Assembly: GCA_021464415.1 (NCBI GenBank)
Contig: JAKCWG010000665.1
Coordinates: 1 to 64,000 of the forward strand
Reading direction: 5' to 3'
Source: Lonicera japonica
Lineage: Eukaryota > Streptophyta > Magnoliopsida > Dipsacales > Caprifoliaceae
DNA length: 64,000 bases
Numbering within the stretch: position 1 is the stretch's first letter; each line of letters starts with the position of its first letter. Below the pieces are notes generated by a model. It saw only the letters and a program-made list of their open reading frames with translations. It was not told the DNA's origin and searched no databases. A program made the translations under genes and the position numbers. Of this stretch, positions 55,430 to 64,000 are shown one piece after another.

Positions 55430-55580
55430 TTTAGCACCAATATGTTTTAGTACCTATTTGTTTTAGCACCAATGGTGCTAAAATAATGGTGCTAAAACAA
55501 ATTTAACACCATTGGTGCTAAAACAAATTTAGCACCATTGGTGCTACAACATTGGTATTAAAATAATTTTAGCACCATTA
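55430..55580. repeat. Array of TTAGCACCAATGGTGCTAAA palindromes
   Basis: TAGCACCA-A-TGGTGCTA hairpin units and half-units occur about six times in 150 bp, separated by AAACAAATT. It has the same architecture as the arrays at 42308 and 51318 but a different palindrome. Confidence 0.9.
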
Positions 55581-56600
55581 CAAAACAAAGAAGAACAAAA
55601 TTGATGAGATCAACATCCACTCAATTTATTTTTATATATATATATATGGATCGATGTAGGGTTCGTAAAAAAAAAAAAAAGAGTTGCGATTAGATTTTTT
55701 TTTTCAAATCCTGTTGAGCTGTCCAAATTGGTCGATTTCGATAGCAAAACCACATCTGACATTCTTGATTTTTCGCGTAAATTTAGTAACTTTGTCTTCC
55801 GAACAACATATTCAAAAATCAGTCCAATCCAACGGTTGGATCAAAAGTTATATATGTTTTACGATTGCACCTGCAAAAAAAAAAGAGGAAGAAGAAGAAG
55901 ATGAGAATGGCGCTCCTTTCAGCGATACGATCGAAGAGTCCAATGGTGGTGGTGGTGGAAGAGGTGAGATCGTTGGTGAGATAGAGGAAAATATTTGATG
56001 GTTGAATGGGAATCTAGGGAGAGGGATAGGAGATATTGGAAGTTTCGATGGGGAAGGAGGGGCAAATTGGTTCACCATTACTGTAGCGACCGGTGTGTAT
56101 GATAAGATATGTTTATATTAGGGGTATTTTCATCCATCAACATTTATCATTTTCCTTAAAATAAATTAATATTATAAAAAGTGTCCTTATTGTAAAACCA
56201 AATTATGAAATTAGTACTACTTCTCTTTATTAAACATGAATCCGTCCTTAGAATTATAAAACATTGTTAACTTGTCGTTTTATATTATTTTTCATATTTT
56301 TTTCAATACATAATTTTAATGGATCTTGTTTTATAGGTTTTAGCGAATAGATTTCAAATATATAATTTTTATTTTGTTTATAATATTTTAACAATTTATA
56401 AAATAAATTGAGGAGAGAGTAAGGTGATGCGGCTTTGTAAAATGGATGCATATATTACACATTGATTTTTACACAGGACTAGAGCACTTCTTTTTTACAC
56501 AATTCGTAAATTTACACAATATATGATTTTACGCTAAAGCTAGAAATGCTCTTAGTCATTTACATAAAAGTTATAATCGAGATGATTCAAATTTTAAATC
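55581..56600. other. Intergenic; repeat-like block and a GAA tract
   Basis: 55690-55850 contains ATTCAAAAATCAGTCCAATC and CAACGGTTGGATC, text that returns at 63940-63978 and is common in plant LTR elements. A GAA/AAG tract lies at 55880-55902. The frame at 55684-55998 is low complexity. A TTACACA-rich stretch at 56455-56560 resembles the MITE at 23267. Confidence 0.4.
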
Positions 56601-56603
56601 TTA

Positions 56604-56887
56604 GGCTCTGTTTGATTGTAAAGATGGAAAAGAAAATAAATTTAGTTAGTTTGTGTGAAAAGATAGAAAATAAGGTGAGAGATGTTACACATTTTATGAG
56701 TATATATCCTCCATCCTTCAATATTTTTGGTGGAAAATTTTTACTTACCACCAAGCAAAGAAAATTTTTTCATGGAAAAACTTAAAAATCAAGAGAATAT
56801 CACTTCTATCACTTAACTTATTTTCTATTTTTTCATCAAAACTAACTCAATTTATTTTTCTTTTCCATCTTGCAGTCAAACGGAGCC
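56604..56887. mobile_element. Tourist-like MITE
   Basis: The left end is GGCTCTGTTTGATTGTAAAG; the reverse complement of the right end is GGCTCCGTTTGACTGCAAGA. Length 284 bp, with TTA at 56601-56603 and 56888-56890. No frame. Confidence 0.95.
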
Positions 56888-56890
56888 TTA

Positions 56891-58140
56891 GACAATCTCA
56901 ACCAACAGATAAACAGAACCAGTTGTGACAGATAAATAGAACCATCAGTCCATAACATGTTTATTTTTAAGTAAATCTCAGCACCATAAACCAACTGAAT
57001 TATTAATAAATTTTCAATTCGTTTGTTGATACCGGGGTCAATATACTTGTCGGTTCCATTCAATTATCAATTCAGCAATGACATATCATTTAAAATGATT
57101 TGAGCAAGTGAGCTAGTCTGGATTTTAAAGTCGCACTCTTAGGTTCGGACAATCCCGGATTTGAATCTTACAGGAATTGGTGGGTTTCTTCGTTATTGTA
57201 AAAAAAAGAATAAACTTGGACCTTCTTTTTTTTAATAAATAAATAATTAAAATAAAAACTATCTAAGTAAGCTAAGGTTCCTTTTCTTTTTTTTAATCCC
57301 TTGTTAATTGTTACTGAACAATCAATGTTGAACAAAACTTCGAAAAATTTGTTTGTTTATCGTTATTATTAATATATATATATATAGCTATAGCCAGTGA
57401 GTAAAAAGTATATAGCTAGAGCCAGTGAATAAAAAGAATTAATATGGACACCATTGCAATAAAATTTCACAAAAATTAAGCATTTAACATATACAGTACT
57501 TACCTTTTAACACTGAATATTGACTTTTATTAATCTTTTAACATTAAGAGGTGAGACTAAGGGGTATTTTGTTTTTACATCTGAATGCTTAATAAGAAAG
57601 TTTTAAGCATTCAGATATGTAATATAATTTTTGTTTTTCAAATCATTAAAAGATTAATGGCTATTTTTTTTAGTGACTAAGCATTTAACATTAAAAGGCA
57701 TTAATCCCGTTGAATGCTTAATATTGAATTTAAACTAATGTTTTATATAAAAACTTAAAATTCAGAACCTCGTTATAATTAAAAACATTTTTCAAAATTT
57801 GAATTCAACATTTACACTTGGTTTTACTCTATATTTCATTCGCACGATGACAAGTGAATAAGTATATGTTAATCGCTCAATGACAAGCGAGTAAGATGCA
57901 CTTATTCACTTATTATTGGGCAAATGAAAAATGATGTGTTGCCAAATATTTTTTAGAATATAAATAGCACCCAGCTAAATATATTGACCCGGATAAGGGG
58001 GTCCGACCGTAGTCTAGTCTCGAATTCAAAAATAATTACACAGCCAATGGCCTTGGCCCGGCCCAAAAAATTAAAGCCCAATTCGTATAATGCACTAATA
58101 TGACCCGACCCGTGGCCAGGTTCAGTGAATTTAGTGATAA
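56891..58140. other. Intergenic, no gene recognised
   Basis: A tRNA-like TGAGCAAGTGAGCTAG...GATTTGAATCTT pair at 57100-57160 may be a decayed SINE head. TATAGCTA(T/G)AGCCAGTGA(G/A)TAAAAAG is duplicated at 57386 and 57413. AGCATTCAGAT/ATCTGAATGCT inverted repeats lie at 57580-57616. Confidence 0.4.
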
Positions 58141-58189
58141 ATCATGGGACAAATTTGATACTAAAATTTAGAAAGTGCAATTGTAGGGG

Positions 58190-58668
58190 TTAATCACTTA
58201 ATCCCAGAAATTAACTTTGCAATCAAACAAATATAGTGCAAATTTGTTTTGCATAATGAGCTTATATTTTTTAAAAATTATATTCTTATGTTTCATTTAT
58301 AAAACTTTAAAATAACGTCAAATAAACACAAATATATAGTAATATTTTAAAAAATAAATAGTGCAAAATTAACATTGCATAACTCCGAAAAAAATTATTA
58401 TGTGAATTTTATTAATAAATGGGTTTTGAATATGCAATTTGTTAAAATTATTCTAAAACACCATCAATTAAACACTTATTTATAATAATATGCTAAAAAC
58501 ATATAGTGCAAACTTGATTTTGCACGATTCCATAAAAAAATACAATTTAAAAATTTACTGTAAAGTTAACTTTGCAATCCTTTCAAAATTTGGTCAAATA
58601 TAGGTCATTGATTTAAAAAAATATTATTCCCTGATTCGTTTGCAAAAAAACTTTTTCATGTAAGCCCT
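58190..58668 (-). mobile_element. TIR palindrome element, copy 3 (one end missing)
   Basis: The reverse complement aligns with copy 2. It begins TAGGGCTTACATGAAAAAGT and has AATAATATTTTTTTAAATCA, TATATTTGACCAAA and GTTAACTTTGCA-type units. AGTGCAAATTTGTTTTGCAT, AGTGCAAAATTAACATTGCA and AGTGCAAACTTGATTTTGCA are diverged units. The left end (58140-58190) does not match. Confidence 0.65.
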
Positions 58669-59519
58669 ATTTTTTAATATTCCGTGGTTAATATTATGTA
58701 TATTTGTAATAAATTTTGGAAGATTCCAGCATTAGATTTTAAAAGGAAAAAAAGGAATACATGGCATTAGAAATAGAGACATAAAAGGAAAAAAAAAAGA
58801 ATTAAGAACCGCATGGTTCAAATCTTATGGGCCGTTCATTTGACACTTAAAATGTCACTTAAATTTGAAAACTTAAAATTTTCAGATTTAAGGGGTTGAA
58901 ATAGTTGTTTGGTAATCCAAAAAATTAAGTGGCCTACTACTTAAAACTTAAAATTTTCATCCAAACTTTCAAACGACAACTTTCCCATTTAAATCTGAAA
59001 CTTAATTTTAGAGAGTGTAAAATGTCCATTTTACCCTTTTTTTTAACAAAATTACATATCATCTCTCTCTCTCTCTTTTGCTCGTCTCTTTAGGTGATCT
59101 TTCTCACACACACACACCCCCGCACACCCGCATGAACATACATACACACACAGATGAATATACAAACACACAAAGACACGCACACATAGACGCATATACA
59201 TACATACATATATTATATATATTCATGGAACTTTATAAAATAATAAGGGCAAAGTTGTCATACTTAAAAAAATCAGTTTTCAGATGTGTTATATTCAAAT
59301 AAAAAATATTTTTTCAGATACAATTTTCAGAACTAAACAAATAGCTTTTTCAATTTTCAGTTTTTTTATTAAACGCCAGCGTAGACCGACTTATTACAAA
59401 GTATTAATATGCGATTATTCGACCAATTCACCCATACTAAATATTATTTATACTATATGTTTAACACTTTTAAACATTAACCATATGTACATATTCGCAT
59501 ATATATTTTTCCCCCAAAT
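58669..59519. other. Probable decayed MITE and CA-rich tract
   Basis: 58827-59330 starts TGGGCCGTTCATTTGACAC and carries ACTTAAAATTTTCA-type repeats on the left with CAGAACTAAACAAATAGC at right, suggesting a degenerate TIR element. 59104-59215 is CACACA/CATACA-rich. No gene. Confidence 0.4.
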
Positions 59520-60010
59520 TCAAGTGGGGGCTTGAAGCCCCACTAGCCCAAATGTGTCTCCACCCCTGGTTGTAGTCAGCGATCATGAGAGGTCAGGAGC
59601 CCACTATTGATAACATGTAAGCCTAAACAAAGGAGGGAAGAAGAATATTGGGGCCAACCTCAATATCTCAAACGAACCAACCAAAATGGCTCACTCCTAT
59701 TGCATTGACATCCTAATGGCATGGCTAACCATGGCCATAAGGAGGTTAAGTGAGTTAGGACGACTCAGACCGACCTCCCGAATCAGGGCAACCACAAGAG
59801 AGGGAGGTCTCCGGGACAAGATCCGAGAAACGAGTTGTACAAGAAAGAGAAGAGGGTGAACAATGCCGCAGTAGGCGAGGCTAACGCAACCTATCGCACA
59901 ACTTTTCTAATAGGCTCCGGCAGTGCTCACTGCATCACTAAATACTTTGGAGGAGATGTGCAGAAGACTTGAGGAGCCATGGACAGCATTAATATTTTTT
60001 TTCATCATAC
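59520..60010. other. G+C-rich island of unknown origin
   Basis: About half G+C in a strongly A+T-rich setting. It starts with GTGGGGGCTTGAAGCCCCAC, a near-perfect palindrome, and TCCACCCCTGG. It contains GACCGACCTCCCGAATCAGG and GGAGGTCTCCGGGACAAG. No frame is preserved. It may be an LTR or a spacer piece from another element. Confidence 0.45.
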
Positions 60011-60039
60011 CGTGCCATATGGCATGAAGCCGACTTCAC

Positions 60040-60230
60040 TTCTTCATTCATTCTTTATTTTATTTTATTTTATTTTCCTTCGAGAGCACTAATTGATATT
60101 TTTTTTACATTGTTTTCATATAATTGTCGGAGTTTAAATAGAGTAAGAGAGATGAAGGTTTTAATAGATTTTGAAGATTAATTTTAGATTTTATTGTTAG
60201 ATTGTGCGTTGGATTATTGCTTCAATTCCA
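60040..60230 (+). repeat. Copy of the F-box leader-type segment (49805-49965)
   Basis: GAGAGCA(C/T)TAAT, AATTG(T/C)CGGAGTTT, AGATTTTGAAGATTAATTT and TTTTATTGTTAGATTGTG are shared with 49820-49945. No TATA block or coding region adjoins it. Confidence 0.75.
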
Positions 60231-60670
60231 TATTCTATTAGGGAGAACAACTTTCTTATTTTATAATTGAATAGACAAAACCCTATGAAGATTGACAAAT
60301 AGTGTGTCCCTTACTCAGCCTTATCATTTGTGATTTTTTTCCCACCATTTTCCTTTTTAATAGTTACTAACCAAGTAACTTTCAAAAAAATAAAGAAGAA
60401 AATATTTACTAATCAAGGACATGCACTTTTGCAATTAAAAAGAAAAAAACAAACTAATCCAAATTCTAATGTCCTAGAAATTATCTCAAAAACCAGGAAT
60501 GCATAGGTAAGTTAAACATGAAAGAATAAAACTTAAAAGACTAACTTTCAAATAAGTTTAAAAGTAAATCTCTTCGTCCGTAGTTAAGAGTTCAATTTTT
60601 ACCACTTTAAAAGTTTTTAAAATTGTAATAGTTTCTTCTCAATTAATAGTTTAGATTATTACTTTTCGGA
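60231..60670. other. No feature recognised
   Basis: A+T-rich spacer between the leader copy and the fold-back element. Confidence 0.4.
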
Positions 60671-62749
60671 GGGTGTATTCAATTCAAATTTTAAAATATT
60701 TTAATAAATTTTTTAAAATCCATGGATTTTTTAAAATTTGTATATTATTTTAAATCTATACAAACTCTAACAAATTTTAATAAATCCATAAAGAGTTTAA
60801 CAAATTTTAATAAATTCATACAGAGTCTAACAAATTTTAAATAATTGACTCTTTAGTATTTTTATAGATTTTAATAAATTCATTGATTCTTCTAATTACA
60901 ATAAATATATCAAAGGATAAATAATTAAAAAAATAAAAATTTAGGACTTTAAAGTAATAAGCAAATTATAAATCCGTAGCAAACGATTCTGATCTAGTTT
61001 AAAAACCCAGTAGATTTGATTTTTTTTGCCTTGTATATTCAGTTTTCATCTTACGTTTAAAAAAATTTCATAAAAGGGGAGAGAAAAAAATCAAGGTGAT
61101 GACATCTCTACAGTTCTGAAAAAAAAATGATTAATTGAATAATTAAAACTTAGAAAGTAGCAGTATAAAAAGGAAAAGATGCTTTAGCTATAGTGAATGA
61201 AATGGAAGAGCTTAAATAGATTATAGAGACGAAGAAGAAAAAATACCTAAGGTTTAAGGGAAAGATAAAAGAGAAATCGATGTGAAATCTTCTATTTGAA
61301 GAGAAGATTTGCTGGTGGATTTGTTCTTCATAAAAATACTCTTAAATTCATCAAAATCTATTAATTTATAAAATCCTTTAAAAAAAATTAAGTTTTGAAT
61401 ACCATAAGGTTTTAAAAGACTATTTTTAATCTTAAAGGGGTGTATTTAATTTGGATTATATAGGGATTTTATGGATTTTAAAAGTGTATGGGTATTTAAT
61501 TGAGATTTTATAAAGTCTTTTAAAACCTTATGGTCTTCAATTAGGATTTTTAAAAATCTTGTGATATTCAATTATGATTAAAAATAGTCTTTTAAAATCT
61601 TATGGTATTCAAAACTTAAAAAAATTTGAAGGATTTTTTAAATTGATAGATTTTGATGGATTTTAACGTTTTTTTTTATGAATAACAAATTCACTAACAA
61701 ATCTTATCTTCAATCGAAAGATTTCACATAGATTTCTTTCCATCTTTCTCTCAATCTTTGGCATTATTTATTCTTGTCTCTATAATCTATTAAACCGTTT
61801 CACTATATTATCTTTATAACTTTTTCTTTTTCCAAACTCTATGTATTATTTTTTTTTTCGTCTCTATAATCTATTTAAATCCCTTTAATTCATTCACTCT
61901 ATCTAAAGCCTTTTTTTATTTAGATATTGCTATTTTCAAAGTTTTACCCACTTAGTCGTATTCTTTCGAAACTATAGAGATATCGCCCCTACAATTTTTT
62001 CTCCCATTTTATGATTTTTTTAGACAGAAGATGAAAATTGAATAAAAAGGGCAAAAAAACCTAATCCATTAGGATTTTAGACTTGATTTGACCGTTTGCG
62101 GTAGATTTATAATTTTCTTATTACTTTAAAGTTGTAATCAAAATTCTTTTATTATTTATCTTTTGATTTTTTATTATAATTAGTTTTTGTGCACGTGCGT
62201 TGCACGTAATTGTATTACTTGACGAATGTCATTAAATTCACTGATGAATACGTATATACTAAGAATTGAATAATTAGTATAAAATAAAAATAATAACATA
62301 TAAACAAAACCTAGTATCAAGTGTAAAATTCAATTAATATTGTAAGAAAATCATAAAAAATTGTCACTTTGAATTTCTTTAGTAAATAGGTGGCTACAAA
62401 ATAATGAGAATGGAAATCAATTTATGATAATCATAATGATATTTGAATGGAGCATTATGAATTTTTATAATGTATTTTGTTAATTGTCTTTAAATTTTTG
62501 ATAATGTTACTTTAAACTTGTAATTAATTTATTTTATTGTTTGTCTTTTGATTTTTTATTTTTTTAATGGACTTATTAAAATCTGCAGAAATCCATGAAC
62601 TTATTAAAATCTGTATAAATCCAAAAGAATCCATGCATTAAAATTCGTCAGATTCTATAAAAATTTAAAATAATTCATGGACTTAATAGAATTTACGAAT
62701 TTTAAAAAGTCAGTTACAATTTTTTTAAATCTGAATTGAATACACCCCC
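60671..62749. mobile_element. Fold-back element, about 765 bp arms
   Basis: The outer ends are GGGTGTATTCAATTCAAATT and, reverse-complemented at right, GGGTGTATTCAATTCAGATT. The arms pair across a spacer at about 61437-61574. Examples are TTTTGAATACCATAAGGTTT against its inverse near 61600, TCAGTTTTCATCTT against AAGATGAAAATTGA, and GGTAGATTTATAATTT against its partner near 60965. The right arm is longer because of the insertion at 62184-62560. The ends match the element at 26104-27297. No transposase. Confidence 0.75.
62184..62560. mobile_element. Insertion in the right arm of the fold-back element
   Basis: The left arm continues smoothly across the corresponding position, so about 375 bp were added here. 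The insert begins TTTTTGTGCACGTGCGTTGC, a GTGCA...TGCAC hairpin like plant Helitron subterminal text. It is flanked by partly duplicated TCTTTTGATTTTTTATT. No CTRR end was recognised. Confidence 0.5.
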
Positions 62750-64000
62750 ATTAATTGAATACCACAATATTTTAATTTTTTTAAAATCCTAATTAAATAC
62801 TATAAGATTTTAAAAGATAATTTAAAATCCCAATTGAATATTCATGAATTTTCAAAATTCAAATAAATCTTATAAAATCTAAGTTAAATACCCATGGACT
62901 AGTCAATATAGTATGCAGAGCAAAAGAAATAAGGACGGTTGGATTGTGACGAGCTTGACAAGTGTAAGGGATAAGATTTGGGGGAAGTGCAAATGGCCAT
63001 GTACGACATATCTAAAGGAAAAAGGCCAATAACAGTGATGAATTAATTGTGGGCCCCTTACTCTTCAACTTTCGTATCTTATGTTATTTAGATACACTAG
63101 CTACCAAACAAAATACTAAATATATATATATATATATATATATTGCCATTGATCTCGACTAAGATTAAAGACATGTTGTACGTATGTGGTTGTCATGTAT
63201 ATGTTGCATATTTGTTTCCCTTTAAATTTGTACGTGTTCTAAATTTATATACAGTACATAACTGTCTATACTGGATTTTGATTATCATTATCGTTTCTTT
63301 CGAGCTTTTTGTGTTTTAAAATTCAGGATTACTTTGAAATTAATATTTTTCATCTCTATTGAATGCAGATTTTACATTTAATTAACCGAGGACCAATATG
63401 CACGCACAATGATGCTTACAAAACTTCATTAATAACATTAAACAATTTTCTTATTAAAATAGTACAAGAAAATTAGATTTATATATTTGGTAGAGTATCA
63501 TCTTCAATATAATTTTTTTTCTTATTTCCTTTTGTAAAACAAAGATTTTTTTTTTCATGTTTCAGTAAATAATCATTACACGAATTAAGCCAAAGTGCTT
63601 GTGGACACCCCATTTTGCAACTCTTTCAAATGAGACGCAACTCGCTTTCCGATAAAACAAAATTAGACTTAGCGATACATAATTTCAAGAATACAGGCTC
63701 GAACAAGATAAAATTGGATTTGGCCAATGCAAGGTTGAAGATCATCATAGGCCTATACAGATGAGCCTTACACTGAGTTAGTACACTCCGAATGCCAAAA
63801 AATAAACTGTTGATTTCCAATTATCACAGCTTTTCAAGATCATATTTTGGACCACGTGTAGTCAAATAGTAAGACAGGGGCCTTCCCGAACTTTGATCAC
63901 GCTAAAATTTGGAGAGGAGCTACAAGACATCTCAGGAAACATCATATCCAAAATTCAGCTTGATCCAACGGTCGGATCCCCAAAGACCGATCGGTCTATA
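62750..64000. other. Intergenic; fold-back family fragment, TA tract, LTR-like end
   Basis: 62750-62897 repeats AATTGAATA-CCA and AAATACCCATGG text of the fold-back family. A (TA)n run of about 11 units lies at 63121-63142. 63940-64000 has CAAAATTCAGCTTGATCCAA and CGGTCGGATC, related to 55805-55845. No gene; the minus frame at 63626-63820 has no recognisable family. Confidence 0.45.

Noticed and set aside
55684..55998. Frame of 104 codons with acidic and glycine-rich tail
   Set aside because: Crosses poly-T/A and a GAA tract; low complexity and no splice context.
58800..58830. tRNA-like GGTTCAAATC
   Set aside because: No A box upstream and no acceptor stem.
1..64000. Operons, ribosome-binding sites, bacterial terminators or replication origins
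   Set aside because: The sequence is plant nuclear, with spliced exon relics and eukaryotic transposons; such features do not apply.

Overview
The window looks like nuclear DNA of a flowering plant, most likely a eudicot, from a transposon-rich intergenic region. The evidence is strong A+T bias, no open reading frame above about 275 codons, plant-type spliced exon relics, an F-box/DUF295 gene, copia LTR elements, Tourist-, hAT- and Mutator-like MITEs, Helitron ends, and a nuclear copy of plastid 23S rRNA. I see no gene that is clearly intact. Species cannot be named from the sequence alone.

Left part (1-9 kb): two copies of a kinesin-14 (ATK/KatA type) coiled-coil exon flank a frameshifted LINE reverse transcriptase. 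A shrunken 2.78 kb copia element follows, with 613 bp LTRs, a 5 bp target duplication, a PBS, and only gag plus a piece of protease. From 9 to 28 kb there are a Helitron-like element with tandem duplications, a minisatellite, a Transposase_28-type gene relic with a 137 bp inverted repeat at its start, a KH-domain exon relic, a LINE RNase H relic, several MITEs with clean target duplications, and a palindrome-rich element near 24.3-25.6 kb.

Middle part (28-41 kb): a broken 5' portion of REV3, the catalytic subunit of DNA polymerase zeta. Exons for the N-terminal part are recognisable in order, but all carry frameshifts or deletions, and the polymerase domain is missing. The first exons lie in a segment duplicated in tandem. 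One copy later received a roughly 310 bp fragment of plastid 23S rRNA. Further exon-1 and 3'-flank copies lie at 23.7-24.0 kb and, inverted, at 3.6-4.1 kb.

Right part (42-64 kb): an F-box/DUF295 gene with one in-frame TAA, surrounded by inverted and direct copies of its own leader and flanks. A copia element (2,051 bp) sits in one arm of the inverted duplication, and the other arm preserves the empty site. Three copies of an apparently uncharacterised repeat family lie here; two have full inverted ends (at 42.1 and 51.2 kb). Its cores are arrays of short palindromes built on TGCAAAGTT/AACTTTGCA, and it is the best candidate for something undescribed. A 2.1 kb fold-back element lies near the right end.

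The genes do not form a pathway. What links them is repeated segmental duplication, inversion and decay. All homology calls are by eye and no search was run.
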